64,000 nt of DNA from CAZRKC01 sp964600665 (GCA_964600665.1 CAZRKC010000009.1:12871-76870), one strand, 5' to 3'. Counted from the first letter of the stretch, positions 9,327-18,615 are shown. Notes: generated by a model from the letters alone, not told the origin. Translations and numbers: made by a program.

Positions 9327-10169
9327 ATGGACATGGTGATTCGAAAAGCCACATGGGACGACCGGCAAGATGCGGTCATAGCAGAAGGACTGGCAACCCC
9401 CAGTCTGCACTATCTGGATAAGGTGTATGACGAATGGATGGCAGATACGGACGGCGAACTCATCGTTGCTGAAGTGGATGGACGGGTGGTGGCGGTGGGG
9501 AAGTTTTCGGTGGTGCCCGACGGGTCTGCCTGGCTGGAAGCCTTACGGGTGGATCCGGCGCAGCAGGGGCAGGGAATCGGCAAAGCCTTTTATCGCCGTT
9601 TTTTTGAACTGGCGGACATGAAAGGGATCACCACCATGCGCATGTACACCGGGGTGACCAATCTGGTTAGCAAAGGGTTGGCGGAGCTTTTTGGCTTCAA
9701 ACTGGCAGGAACCTTCACCGGGCATGCCTTGGTAGTACCGGCCCATGTGCCGGATGTGTATGGGGACGGATTTATGCCGGTGACGGACCCCCACCAAGCA
9801 GCGGCGCTGTTAGCACCGTATGCCCAAGCCTGGAATCATTTTAATATCATGAACCGTACATTTTACAAGGCCAGTGATGCCCTGTGGGGGGATTGGGCGA
9901 AACGGGGCTGGATCTATGCCCAGGGGGATACCGCGGTGGCATTAGGCGCGCGCTTCATTCCGGAGCAGGCGCTGCATCTGGCCATGTTTGGCGGCGATGC
10001 CGATCAGGTGTTGAAATTTGCCCAGTGGAAAGCCCGGACTTTAGGGAATGATAAACTCCAGTGTATGTGCCCCCATGACAATCCGGCCATCAAGGCGGTT
10101 TTGCAAGGGGCAGGTTTTATCCCGGAATCCGGGGACTGTATCACCATGGAGTATGTACAAGGGTCATAG
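9327..10169 (+). CDS. GNAT family N-acetyltransferase
   Basis: This 280-residue protein has a typical N-terminal GNAT domain. VAVGKFSVVPDGSAWLEALRVDPAQQGQGIGKAF holds the acetyl-CoA-binding R/Q-x-x-G-x-G/A motif, at about residues 76-84. The C-terminal 120 residues form a second, less conserved half with no obvious acetyl-CoA loop, as in tandem GNAT proteins. The start follows GGGAGGCG. It stands alone between the protease and the exopolysaccharide operon and is closed by a terminator. The substrate is unknown. Confidence 0.8.
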   Translation: MDMVIRKATWDDRQDAVIAEGLATPSLHYLDKVYDEWMADTDGELIVAEVDGRVVAVGKFSVVPDGSAWLEALRVDPAQQGQGIGKAFYRRFFELADMKGITTMRMYTGVTNLVSKGLAELFGFKLAGTFTGHALVVPAHVPDVYGDGFMPVTDPHQAAALLAPYAQAWNHFNIMNRTFYKASDALWGDWAKRGWIYAQGDTAVALGARFIPEQALHLAMFGGDADQVLKFAQWKARTLGNDKLQCMCPHDNPAIKAVLQGAGFIPESGDCITMEYVQGS

Positions 10170-10191
10170 GGTTGGGATCCATGCAGATGAG

Positions 10192-10226
10192 ACGGGGTAT
10201 GGATTGTGGCATCCACACCCCGTTTT
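10192..10226 (+). terminator. Rho-independent terminator after the GNAT gene
   Basis: ACGGGGTATGGAT and ATCCACACCCCGT form a 13-bp stem with one mismatch and a 6-base loop, followed by TTTT. It lies 23 bases after the GNAT stop and separates this gene from the exopolysaccharide promoter. Confidence 0.75.
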
Positions 10227-10283
10227 GGGTGGAGGACGGTTTTTGACGGTGTTTTCACCATATCAACGATCTGGTGATTGCCT

Positions 10284-10312
10284 TTGCCTTTTGGGTGGGG
10301 ATATGGTACTAT
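10284..10312 (+). promoter_or_regulatory. Sigma-A-type promoter of the exopolysaccharide operon
   Basis: TTGCCT at 10284-10289 and TACTAT at 10307-10312 are 17 bases apart, matching the vegetative -35/-10 arrangement. Transcription from about 10319 would leave a leader of about 200 bases before the chain-length regulator at 10522. The leader has no open gene and no riboswitch class that I recognise, but is long enough to hold a control element. Confidence 0.55.
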
Positions 10313-10521
10313 AGGTAAGCTCGTCTGTATATGGGCGATGCGAAACGAAGGGTGATGGACTGGGAATGAATCGGTATATGGCCCCGGTTTCAGGCGGGAC
10401 GATGGGGATTTTCAGCGAAATTACGTTGATTAATTTTTCATGAAGATGCAGGAAATCCAATTATATTCCAGAATCATTATGCTATTGTGGGTGATCACGG
10501 GACAGAACAGGAGGAACTTCA

Positions 10522-11241
10522 TTGGAGCAGGAAATTGAGTTGCGGGAGATATTCCAGATTCTGAGAAAGAAAGCATGGCTGATCCTATTGATTACTGGCC
10601 TGGCCCTTGCAGCCAGCGCGGTGGTCAGTTTTTATTTTCTCCAACCGGTGTACCGGGCATCCACCACCCTGATGGTGATCAAAAAGGAACAAACGACGAT
10701 TGATTATAACACCATCATGCTTAACCGGCAGTTGGTGAAAACATACGGCCGCATCATTCAGAGCCGCACAGTATCTGAGGCGGTGATCCAGCAACTGCGG
10801 GTGGATTTAACACCCACGGAACTGCAAAAGCGGATCAGCGTCAGTCCTTTAGGGGACACGGAAATCATCCAGATCGATGTGGACGATCCCAGTCCGCTGC
10901 GGGCGCAACTTTTGGCCAACAAAGTAGCGGCAGTGTTCATGATGCAAATCGGCGACATTATGCAGGTGGAAAATGTGAGCGTGATCGACCCGGCCATCCG
11001 CCCGGATGCACCGTATAAACCCCGGCCCATGATGAACATGGCCATCGCCGGTGTGTTGGGACTGATGGTGGCGGTGGGACTGGTCTTCTTATTGGAATAC
11101 ATGGACAATACCATCAAGACCCCGGATGATGTGATGACCCATTTGGGTCTGCCGGTCTTAGGGGGCATCCCCCATATTGATATGGCCAAGGAACAACGCC
11201 GCTCCCAACGGGCACGGCAGGCCGAAGAGGGGGTGCAATAA
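10522..11241 (+). CDS. Polysaccharide chain-length regulator / tyrosine-kinase adaptor (Wzz/CpsC family)
   Basis: This 239-residue membrane protein has the Wzz layout. It has a cytoplasmic N-terminus (IELREIFQILRKKAW), a first membrane helix at about 17-39, an extracytoplasmic domain (YRASTTLMV), and a second helix at about 170-190 preceded by the proline-rich PYKPRPMMN. In Firmicutes this protein activates the separate tyrosine kinase encoded next and sets polymer length. The start is TTG with AGGAGGA 7 bases upstream. Its stop overlaps the kinase start (TAATG). Confidence 0.9.
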   Translation: MEQEIELREIFQILRKKAWLILLITGLALAASAVVSFYFLQPVYRASTTLMVIKKEQTTIDYNTIMLNRQLVKTYGRIIQSRTVSEAVIQQLRVDLTPTELQKRISVSPLGDTEIIQIDVDDPSPLRAQLLANKVAAVFMMQIGDIMQVENVSVIDPAIRPDAPYKPRPMMNMAIAGVLGLMVAVGLVFLLEYMDNTIKTPDDVMTHLGLPVLGGIPHIDMAKEQRRSQRARQAEEGVQ

Positions 11242-11933
11242 TGGCGAAACGACACAAAAGCGAAGCCGGTAAACTGGTGGCCTATTTCAGCCCCAAATCC
11301 CCCGTGACGGAAGCCTATCGTATCCTGCGCACCAACATTCAGTTTATGAGTGTGGATGAGCCGGTAAAAACCCTGGTGGTGACCAGTGCCGGGCCTCAGG
11401 AAGGGAAAACCACCACGGTGAGCAATTTAGGGATCACCATGGCTCAATCGGGCAGTAAAGTCTTGCTGGTGGACTGCGACATGCGGCGGCCGGCGTTGCA
11501 TAAATCCTTCAAGATGGATAACATCAAGGGATTAACCCACATCCTGCGGGGTGATGCGGTCCTGGAAGAAGCGGTGCAGATCACCGGGATCGCCAATTTA
11601 AGCCTGTTGAGTTCCGGACCGTTGCCCCCCAATCCCGTGGAGCTCATGGGCTCAGCGCGGATGCGGAGTCTGGTTTCGGAGATGAAAGATAAATTTGACA
11701 TGGTGGTGTTTGACACCCCGCCGGCCATTGCGGTGGCGGATGCGGTGGTGCTGGCATCGTATACGGACGGGGTCATCATGGTGATCAACCACGGAGAAGT
11801 GACACCCCAGGCGGCCAACCGGGTGAAGGACATGCTGGAAAACGCCAAAGCCCGAATTTTGGGTGTGGTGCTAAGCGGTGTCCCCACCAACGGAGACGAC
11901 TCCTACTATTACTACTATTACGGGAAGCGCTGA
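11241..11933 (+). CDS. Capsule/exopolysaccharide bacterial tyrosine kinase (CpsD/EpsB family)
   Basis: This 230-residue BY-kinase has Walker A in SAGPQEGKTTTVSN (about residues 50-63), Walker A' in LLVDCDMRRP, and Walker B in MVVFDTPP. The C-terminus is a tyrosine cluster, six tyrosines in a row before GKR, which is the autophosphorylation site. It phosphorylates itself when bound to the membrane adaptor encoded just upstream, and cycles of phosphorylation control polymer assembly. The kinase and adaptor are separate proteins, as in Firmicutes, rather than fused as in Proteobacteria. Confidence 0.93.
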   Translation: MAKRHKSEAGKLVAYFSPKSPVTEAYRILRTNIQFMSVDEPVKTLVVTSAGPQEGKTTTVSNLGITMAQSGSKVLLVDCDMRRPALHKSFKMDNIKGLTHILRGDAVLEEAVQITGIANLSLLSSGPLPPNPVELMGSARMRSLVSEMKDKFDMVVFDTPPAIAVADAVVLASYTDGVIMVINHGEVTPQAANRVKDMLENAKARILGVVLSGVPTNGDDSYYYYYYGKR

Positions 11934-11949
11934 GGCAGGAGGGCATATC

Positions 11950-12720
11950 ATGATCGACCTCCATGCTCATATGCTCCCGGGTCTGGATGACGGACCCGTT
12001 GATCTGGAAAAAGCGGTGGCCATGGCGACGATGGCGGCGGCAGACGGGATCACCCATGTGGTGGTCAGTCCTCATGCCTTCAACGGTGTCTACCGCAATA
12101 CCCGGGACGAGATCCTGAATTCAGTCAATGCCTTGCAAGAGGCCCTGACACATGCCGGCGTGATGCTCCGGATCCTGCCGGGTATGGAAGCTCATGTCCA
12201 TCCCCACATTGGGGAGCGACTCCGGATGGGGGAAGTCCAGACCATCAATCACAGTCGCTACTTGCTCCTGGAACTGCCGGATGCATCCATTCCCTTTTTT
12301 GCGGAACACTTGATGTCCCGGCTGGTGATATCCGGGATCACCCCGGTGCTGATCCACCCGGAACGGAATGTGGACATTCAACAGGATCCCAATGTGCTGC
12401 TCCGCTTTTTGGAACAGGGGGTTTTGGCGGTGGCGTCTGCGGACAGTCTGCGGGGAACCACCCGGCCCATTTATCAGGAGACAGTGAAGATCCTCCTCAC
12501 CCACAGTCTGGTCCAAGGGGTGGCCAGCGATGCCCATGGACTTACCCATCGTCCACCCGTGTTGTCCGATGTACGGAAGACCGTGGCCAGGATGTGCGGC
12601 GAGACGCATACAAGGATGTTGTTTGATACTTTCCCCAAACAGATTATTCAAAACCAGGACCCGGAGTATCCGGATCCCATTCCGGTCCAGAAGCGAAAGC
12701 ACTGGCTGTCATGGCGATGA
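11950..12720 (+). CDS. PHP-domain protein-tyrosine phosphatase (CpsB/CapC family)
   Basis: This 256-residue protein starts MIDLHAHMLPGLDDGP, the metal-binding HxH motif of the PHP fold. Further metal ligands are visible in MEAHVHP, HPERN and ASDAHG. It removes phosphate from the tyrosine cluster of the kinase encoded 16 bases upstream. The ATG at 11950 follows GGCAGGAGGG. Upstream in-frame ATGs lie inside the kinase gene and are unlikely starts. Placement directly after the adaptor and kinase is the standard Firmicutes capsule regulatory module. Confidence 0.92.
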   Translation: MIDLHAHMLPGLDDGPVDLEKAVAMATMAAADGITHVVVSPHAFNGVYRNTRDEILNSVNALQEALTHAGVMLRILPGMEAHVHPHIGERLRMGEVQTINHSRYLLLELPDASIPFFAEHLMSRLVISGITPVLIHPERNVDIQQDPNVLLRFLEQGVLAVASADSLRGTTRPIYQETVKILLTHSLVQGVASDAHGLTHRPPVLSDVRKTVARMCGETHTRMLFDTFPKQIIQNQDPEYPDPIPVQKRKHWLSWR

Positions 12721-12918
12721 GAACTTGATGAGATCAGTAAGCGATGAGCCACAGCCCGTATCTGGGCGCTTGGACTGTGGGGAGCCAGTAGCGCATCCCC
12801 TGCTGATTTTTACTTGATCATGTGTTGGGAATTTGTGGCTAGTTCGTATAGTGCATTCCAAATATGGCAACAAGTCAAAATTGGAATAGCTGGTGTCCAG
12901 GATAGGAGATGCGGGACC

Positions 12919-14751
12919 ATGGTGACAAACTGGCGGCGGATCGTCCTCATTGCCATTGACGGTTTGATGGTGGCCTTGGCGTATTATCTGGCGTTTATCA
13001 TTCGTTACGATTTCCGTTTCCCGGCGGGAGTGCGGGTCTTATATGGCCGTACGGTCTTTGTCATGGTGGGGATGTATCTGGCGGCGTTGTTTTTGACCAT
13101 GCAGTACCGGAAAATCTGGCGCTATGCCACCTACCGGGATATCATCAGTCTGTGTTACAGCCTGACGGCAGGGGGTTTTGCGGCTTTTGTCACCCTCTAC
13201 TATTTCAACACCGGGGTGCCGCGAACGGTATCCTTGATCACCCTGTGTCTGTTGTACATTCTGATTTCCGCCAGCCGGATCATCTACCGGCAGATCTGGA
13301 ACCGATCGCCGAAGGTCACCACCCGGGAAGGGTTTCGGGTCCTGGTGGTGGGGGCAGGGAGAGCCGGGGAAATGCTGATCACGGAAATGCTGACTCATCG
13401 TCAGCTAGGGCGGGTGCCCGTCGCGATTTTAGACGATGATCCCAATAAACTGTACCGGAATATCCAGGGTGTGCCGGTGGTGGGGGTTTTGGATAATCTT
13501 CGGGATGTGATTCAAAGCAAGGACATCCATGAAGTGATTTTTGCCATTCCCACGGCACCACGGATCCTGCTGAAACAGGTGATCGATGCCTGTCGGGATT
13601 TGAAAGTGCGAGTGCGGACCTTACCGGGAATTTATGAACTGATCGAAGGGAAAGTGATGGTCAGCCAGCTGCGAAACATAGAGATCAACGACCTTTTAGG
13701 ACGGGATCCAGTGCAGGTGGATATGGGGCTGATCTGCGGCTATATAAATGAGAAACGGGTGCTGGTCACCGGTGGTGGTGGGAGTATCGGCAGTGAACTC
13801 TGCCGGCAGATCGCCTGGTTAAAGCCAAAAGAACTGGCGATTCTGGATATTCATGAAAACTCTCTGTATGATATTCAGCAGGAACTCCTGCGGCGATACC
13901 CGGATCTCATCATTCACGGCATCATCGCGGATATGAAAGATGCCCACATGATGGCGAGTGTTTTTTCCAATTTCAAGCCGGAGATCGTCTACCATGCCGC
14001 TGCCCATAAACATGTACCCTTAATGGAGGACAACATCCAGGAAGCGGTGAAAAACAATGTTTTTGGCACCTTGAATGTGGTGGAACAGGCGGCGACATAT
14101 GGTGTGCAGCGGTTTGTCCTGATTTCGACGGACAAGGCAGTGAACCCCACCAGCATCATGGGGGCCACCAAGCGGATCTGCGAGCGGATCATCCAGGCCT
14201 TTGATCATGATGGCAGCAAAACAGAATATGTAGCGGTCCGGTTTGGCAATGTCCTGGGGAGTAACGGTTCTGTGATTCCCCTGTTTCGAAAGCAGATCGA
14301 AGAGGGCGGGCCGGTGACGGTGACCCATGCGGACATTGAACGCTATTTCATGACCATCCCGGAAGCGGTGCAGTTGGTGATCCAGGCAGGGGCTCAGGCT
14401 AAGGGCGGCGAGATTTTCGTCCTGGATATGGGTGAGCCGGTGAAGATCATGGATCTGGCCAAGGATTTGATCAAACTGTCGGGGTATGAACCCGATGTGG
14501 ATATCCAGATCCTGGTGACAGGACTACGACCCGGTGAGAAGTTGTATGAAGAACTGACCTTTCACACGGAGCAATATGAGACGACTTTGCATGATCGCAT
14601 CCTGATCGAAAAGGCTAAACCAGTCTTGGCCAACGGGGTGATACCGATATTGAAGCGTTACAAAGACCAGATTCATACCATGGATAAGGAGTCAGTGAAG
14701 GAACTGATCCGATTGCTGGTGCCAGAGTATACGGGGGATGCCAGTCCATAA
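12919..14751 (+). CDS. Membrane-bound nucleotide-sugar 4,6-dehydratase (CapD/FlaA1-like)
   Basis: This 610-residue protein starts with four membrane helices (about residues 1-120). A CoA-binding-like Rossmann domain follows (VLVVGAGRAGEML), then a C-terminal SDR dehydratase domain from about residue 275 (VLVTGGGGSIGSELCRQI, with STDKAVNPTSIMGATKR holding the active site). It belongs to the WbpM/PglF class that makes UDP-4-keto-6-deoxy sugars from UDP-GlcNAc. I chose the ATG at 12919 preceded by AGGAG. Earlier in-frame starts have no ribosome site. About 200 non-coding bases separate it from the phosphatase. Confidence 0.88.
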   Translation: MVTNWRRIVLIAIDGLMVALAYYLAFIIRYDFRFPAGVRVLYGRTVFVMVGMYLAALFLTMQYRKIWRYATYRDIISLCYSLTAGGFAAFVTLYYFNTGVPRTVSLITLCLLYILISASRIIYRQIWNRSPKVTTREGFRVLVVGAGRAGEMLITEMLTHRQLGRVPVAILDDDPNKLYRNIQGVPVVGVLDNLRDVIQSKDIHEVIFAIPTAPRILLKQVIDACRDLKVRVRTLPGIYELIEGKVMVSQLRNIEINDLLGRDPVQVDMGLICGYINEKRVLVTGGGGSIGSELCRQIAWLKPKELAILDIHENSLYDIQQELLRRYPDLIIHGIIADMKDAHMMASVFSNFKPEIVYHAAAHKHVPLMEDNIQEAVKNNVFGTLNVVEQAATYGVQRFVLISTDKAVNPTSIMGATKRICERIIQAFDHDGSKTEYVAVRFGNVLGSNGSVIPLFRKQIEEGGPVTVTHADIERYFMTIPEAVQLVIQAGAQAKGGEIFVLDMGEPVKIMDLAKDLIKLSGYEPDVDIQILVTGLRPGEKLYEELTFHTEQYETTLHDRILIEKAKPVLANGVIPILKRYKDQIHTMDKESVKELIRLLVPEYTGDASP

Positions 14752-14842
14752 TCGTTGAATTTATCTGTTATATGAGCGAAACATTTGGCGGTTTGATTGA
14801 TTAAATGTGTTTTCGAAGGAATCGGAAAGGAGTTTGCGAGTT

Positions 14843-15208
14843 ATGTATCAATATGTCAAACGATTGCTGGATATTGTTATGGCTTCAGTTGCACTTATTC
14901 TTCTAGCACCGCTTTTCTTTGTGATCATAGTGCTTATCCAAATGGATTCCGAAGGACCTGTCCTTTTCCACCAGAAACGGTACGGGAAGAACCGGACATT
15001 TTTCTATATCAAGAAATTCCGCACCATGCGCATCGATACACCCGAAGATGTGCCGACCCATCTCATGGTTAATCCGGACGATTATATCACCAAAGTCGGG
15101 CGCATTCTTCGGAAGACATCATTGGATGAGCTGCCGCAGTTATGGAACATTCTTAAAGGGGAAATGAGGCAAGGCTATGGTAAAGAGATAAGCCTTCAAA
15201 CCCAGTAA
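14843..15208 (+). pseudogene. Truncated initiating sugar transferase (PglC/WcaJ family)
   Basis: The first ~108 residues are a clean match to a polyprenyl-phosphate sugar-1-phosphate transferase: one membrane helix (VKRLLDIVMASVALILLAP), then FRTMRIDTP and RKTSLDELPQLWNILKGEM. Right after GEM, where the family continues with a VGPRP motif, the frame runs into 12 unrelated residues and a stop. The missing half includes catalytic residues, so this copy should be inactive. The break, at about 15165, coincides with a sharp fall in GC content. A complete copy of the same enzyme type follows at 15945. I read it as the scar of a recombination that brought in the downstream cluster. Confidence 0.85.
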
Positions 15209-15387
15209 AATGAATACATACAGTGTTTTGAACAAAAAGCAGGATTACATAGATTTGAAGATTTAGACAGAGCAATTTTAAATTTGGAAATTATCGGGCG
15301 ACCCTAAAAGCAGTAAAATTGCAATAGCCCTTTTATATAACCACAGTTAAGGTAGACCTACGATAAAAATACGAGAGTGAGGAACTT
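15209..15387. other. Junction spacer with protein remnant
   Basis: After the truncation the sequence is AT-rich. One frame reads CFEQKAGLHRFEDLDRAIL and more before a stop, which looks like a decayed coding fragment, but I do not recognise the family. No complete gene fits here. Confidence 0.4.
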
Positions 15388-15933
15388 ATGATGAATAAGA
15401 ATTTATTGATACTTGGCGCAGGCGGTCACGGAAGAGTTGTAAAGGAAATTGCTGAAGCGATGGGCACATTTGAAAAGATTGATTTTCTTGATGATCATTC
15501 AGATCTGGCTATTGGCAGCTTGGCAGACAATGAAAAACTAGCCGGTGAATACAGCTATGCGTTTCCTGCTTTTGGAGATAGCAAGCTTAGAATGAGGTGG
15601 ATGGAGAAGCTTGAAGAAAACTGCTTCACAATACCAGTACTGGTTCACCCAAGCGCATTCATAAGTCCTTCAGCTTCAGTCTATCCGGGATCGGTAATTG
15701 AAGCCAGAGCAATTATAAATACAAATACCGTTATCGAGCGAGGCTGCATAATTGATTTAGGATCAATTGTAGACCACGATTCATTCATTGGCTTTGGTTG
15801 TCATATCGACTGTGGTGCTATTGTGAAGGCTCACTGTGTGGTTATGGCTCACACAGAAATTGAAAGCGGGCAAATTGTTACACGAGATGACATGCCAACA
15901 CCAGAACAATTTTTGAAAGCTAATGGATTTTAG
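15388..15933 (+). CDS. Sugar O/N-acyltransferase, NeuD/PglD family
   Basis: This 181-residue protein starts LLILGAGGHGRVVKEIAE, the Rossmann-like UDP-sugar-binding part of PglD/NeuD. Hexapeptide left-handed helix repeats follow (HPSAFISPSASVYPGSVIEARAIINTNTVIERGCIID), with the catalytic histidine region in VDHDSFIGFGCHIDCGA. Enzymes of this kind acetylate UDP-4-amino sugars or sialic-acid-like sugars. It precedes the initiating transferase, as pglD often does next to pglC. The C-terminus is slightly shorter than average, ending soon after the last coil. Confidence 0.8.
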   Translation: MMNKNLLILGAGGHGRVVKEIAEAMGTFEKIDFLDDHSDLAIGSLADNEKLAGEYSYAFPAFGDSKLRMRWMEKLEENCFTIPVLVHPSAFISPSASVYPGSVIEARAIINTNTVIERGCIIDLGSIVDHDSFIGFGCHIDCGAIVKAHCVVMAHTEIESGQIVTRDDMPTPEQFLKANGF

Positions 15934-15944
15934 GGGTGGATATG

Positions 15945-16565
15945 ATGTACCTAAAAATAAAAAGAAGCATAGATTTTATAATGGCGCTAATAGGACTAAT
16001 CGTTCTATCGCCCTTGTTTTTGTTTCTTATAGTTGCAATAAAGATCGATTCACCAGGGCCTGTTCTATTCAAACAGAAGAGAGTAGGAATTCATAAGAGT
16101 CATTTTAACATTTTGAAATTTAGAACTATGCGCATTGATACGCCGAAGGACACTCCAACGCATCATTTGGAGAATCCGGAGCAGTGGATCACTAAAGTTG
16201 GAAAGGTTTTGAGGAAGACCAGTCTTGATGAGCTACCTCAAATTATAAATATACTTCGTGGGGATATGGCGATAGTAGGACCTCGTCCTGCTCTTTGGAA
16301 TCAGTATGACCTGATTGAAGAAAGAGACAAGTATGGTGCCAATGATGTGCCAGTTGGTCTTACAGGATGGGCGCAGATTAATGGTAGAGATGAACTTGAG
16401 ATCCATGCTAAGGCGAGACTTGATGGAGAATACACTGAGAAGATTGGGATGTTAATGGATCTCAGATGCTTCTTTGGGACTATCTTCAGTGTTTTGAGAA
16501 GTCATGGTGTTGTTGAAGGTGGGACTGGTACGAAAAAGGCTGATAAAGAGTCAGTGAAACAATAG
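15945..16565 (+). CDS. Initiating polyprenyl-phosphate sugar-1-phosphate transferase (PglC-like)
   Basis: This 206-residue enzyme is a complete bacterial sugar transferase. It has an N-terminal membrane (re-entrant) helix MYLKIKRSIDFIMALIGL, a positively charged segment, then FRTMRIDTP, RKTSLDELPQIINILRGDM, VGPRPAL and GLTGWAQINGRD. It transfers a sugar-1-phosphate onto undecaprenyl phosphate and so starts each repeat unit. The ATG at 15945 is best placed after AGGGGTGGA, with 15942 as an alternative. It functionally replaces the truncated copy at 14843. Confidence 0.92.
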   Translation: MYLKIKRSIDFIMALIGLIVLSPLFLFLIVAIKIDSPGPVLFKQKRVGIHKSHFNILKFRTMRIDTPKDTPTHHLENPEQWITKVGKVLRKTSLDELPQIINILRGDMAIVGPRPALWNQYDLIEERDKYGANDVPVGLTGWAQINGRDELEIHAKARLDGEYTEKIGMLMDLRCFFGTIFSVLRSHGVVEGGTGTKKADKESVKQ

Positions 16566-16575
16566 GGGTGAACAG

Positions 16576-17472
16576 ATGTTATTAGTGACAGGGATTACAG
16601 GGCATACAGGTAGATATTTCTTACAAGAACTTATTGATCATAAATATGCTGGACTGATCCGATGCATCGTGAGGGAGACATCTGACACGTCAATGTTGGA
16701 TAACAGTGAGTTAAATATTGAGAAGGTTTATGGGGATCTATGCGACAAAGAGTTCATAAGAAAAGCTGTCAATGGTGTAGATAATATCATGCACATCTAT
16801 AACATTCATCATTCCCCCATGATTGTACAAGCAGCAATTGAAAATAATGTTAGTCGAGCAATCTTAGTACATACAACTGGAATTTATTCAAACTTTAAAT
16901 ATGCTTCTCAAGGCTATAAGGACATAGAGAAAAAAGTATCAGAAATGACTTCAGAATCAAATTGTCCTACAAATGTAACGATTCTTAGACCAACGATGAT
17001 TTATGGTGATCTTTGTGATAGTAATATGAGCAAGTTCATAAGAATGATAGATAAACTTAGAATCATGCCAGTTATCAATGGTGGAAGAAGTTTGATACAG
17101 CCAGTAAATGCTAGAGATTTAGGAAAGGCATTTTTTACAGTCCTTATGTCTACTGATAAAACAGCTGGAAAAGCATATGACTTATCAGGTGAAAAGCCTC
17201 TACAGATGATAGAAGTTTTTAAGATAATTAGCGATAGTCTCAAAAAGAAAACAATCTTTGTGAGTGTTCCTCTTGGATTCGGTGTCTTACTTGCCAAAGT
17301 AGCGAGAATACTAACTTTTGGAAAGATGGATTATATAGAAAGGGTTCAGAGAATGGGAGAAGACAGAAGTTATCCACATACTGAAGCCAAGAAAGATTTC
17401 AACTATAGTCCTATGAGTTTTGAAAAGGGCATTCTAATTGAAGTGAACCAGTATTTGAAGAAGACTAAGTGA
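16576..17472 (+). CDS. NAD(P)-dependent short-chain dehydrogenase/epimerase-like protein
   Basis: This 298-residue extended/atypical SDR has an N-terminal nucleotide motif LLVTGITGHTGRYFLQEL. It ends with an epimerase-like region (FNYSPMSFEKGILIEVNQYL). The usual catalytic YxxxK is not in a standard context (SQGYKDIEKK may serve), which places it nearer to NmrA-like and WbpV-type proteins than to GalE. In this cluster it probably reduces or epimerises a keto-sugar nucleotide or a lipid-linked sugar. Confidence 0.7.
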   Translation: MLLVTGITGHTGRYFLQELIDHKYAGLIRCIVRETSDTSMLDNSELNIEKVYGDLCDKEFIRKAVNGVDNIMHIYNIHHSPMIVQAAIENNVSRAILVHTTGIYSNFKYASQGYKDIEKKVSEMTSESNCPTNVTILRPTMIYGDLCDSNMSKFIRMIDKLRIMPVINGGRSLIQPVNARDLGKAFFTVLMSTDKTAGKAYDLSGEKPLQMIEVFKIISDSLKKKTIFVSVPLGFGVLLAKVARILTFGKMDYIERVQRMGEDRSYPHTEAKKDFNYSPMSFEKGILIEVNQYLKKTK

Positions 17473-17491
17473 TGAAAGTAGGACTGACAAT

Positions 17492-18601
17492 ATGAAAATA
17501 GCTGTACTCTCAAGCCATACGTCATCACTATTTTGGTTTCGTATGGATATGATGAAAGATTTTATAAAACATGGACATACCGTTATTGCTTTAGGACCAG
17601 AACCTGAATCAAACTGGAAAAGTAAGTTTGAGGAATATGGTGTTCATTATAAGCAACTCTTTGTAGAAAGAAATGGTATAAACCCGTTTAGTGATTTAAG
17701 AACTTATCGAGAGCTTAAGCGATTTATGAAAGAAGAAAAGCCAGACAAAATATTCGCATACCAAGCAAAAACTGTAGTTTATGGAAGTCTTGCAGCAAAA
17801 TCTAATGGTATTACCGAAGTATATCCTCTGATAGCAGGTCTCGGGTCAATTTTTAGGGGAGAAGGAATTAAAAACAAAATAATCAAAACAATAATGAAGA
17901 CAGAATATCGTTTGGCATGTAATGCGAGTAAGAAGGTATTTTTCCAAAATAATGATGATAAAAATGAGTTTATAAATAACGGACTTATTAAAGAAGATAA
18001 AATCGTGATTATAAATGGATCAGGTGTGAACCTTGAAAAGTTTAGACCAGAATTATTGCCTGATACACCAGCATTCTTGTTTATAGGTAGACTAATAAAA
18101 GATAAAGGTGTTATGGAATATTTAGAAGCTTGCAAAAGAATTAAGAGTGAATATCCTGAAGTAAGGTGTTTGCTTGTTGGGCCTTATGATAGCAATCCAT
18201 CGGCATTACAACCAGAAGAGTTACAGCCTTATATAGACGAAGGTATTATCGAATATTTTGGAGAGCAGACCGATGTTAGGCCTTATCTAAAACAGTGTAG
18301 CACTTATGTATTACCTTCGTATCATGAAGGGACTCCTAAGACTGTCCTTGAGGCAATGGCTATAGGGCGAGCAATTATAACTAGTGATGCTCCTGGATGT
18401 AGAGAAACTGTCACAGATAAATATAACGGATTTCTAGTGGCTGTAAAAGATGTAAAAGGTTTAGTTGATAAAATGAGAACTCTAATAGATGATCAAGAAA
18501 CAAATAGGATTATGGCGGAACGCAGCTTGAAACTCGCTGAAGAAAAGTATGATGTAAATATTGTCAATAAATTTATTATGAAAACTATGGGACTAATATA
18601 A
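17492..18601 (+). CDS. Glycosyltransferase family 4 (CapM/PglA-like)
   Basis: This 369-residue GT-B enzyme has the opening SHTSSLFWFRMDMMKDFIKHGH. IAGLGSIFRG lies in the acceptor domain, and FIGRLIKDKGVMEYLEA begins the donor domain. The characteristic E-x7-E stretch is PSYHEGTPKTVLEAMAIGRAII. It resembles enzymes adding the second sugar (often an N-acetyl-fucosamine or N-acetylgalactosamine residue) of a capsule repeat, next to PglC. It lies 19 bases after the SDR and 14 before the dehydrogenase gene, within one long operon. Confidence 0.88.
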   Translation: MKIAVLSSHTSSLFWFRMDMMKDFIKHGHTVIALGPEPESNWKSKFEEYGVHYKQLFVERNGINPFSDLRTYRELKRFMKEEKPDKIFAYQAKTVVYGSLAAKSNGITEVYPLIAGLGSIFRGEGIKNKIIKTIMKTEYRLACNASKKVFFQNNDDKNEFINNGLIKEDKIVIINGSGVNLEKFRPELLPDTPAFLFIGRLIKDKGVMEYLEACKRIKSEYPEVRCLLVGPYDSNPSALQPEELQPYIDEGIIEYFGEQTDVRPYLKQCSTYVLPSYHEGTPKTVLEAMAIGRAIITSDAPGCRETVTDKYNGFLVAVKDVKGLVDKMRTLIDDQETNRIMAERSLKLAEEKYDVNIVNKFIMKTMGLI

Positions 18602-18615
18602 AGGAGTTAACTGAT

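Noticed and set aside
12814..12918. N-terminal extension of the CapD/FlaA1-like protein
   Set aside because: The added residues precede the first membrane helix, have no ribosome site and do not resemble the family. The ATG at 12919 has AGGAG.
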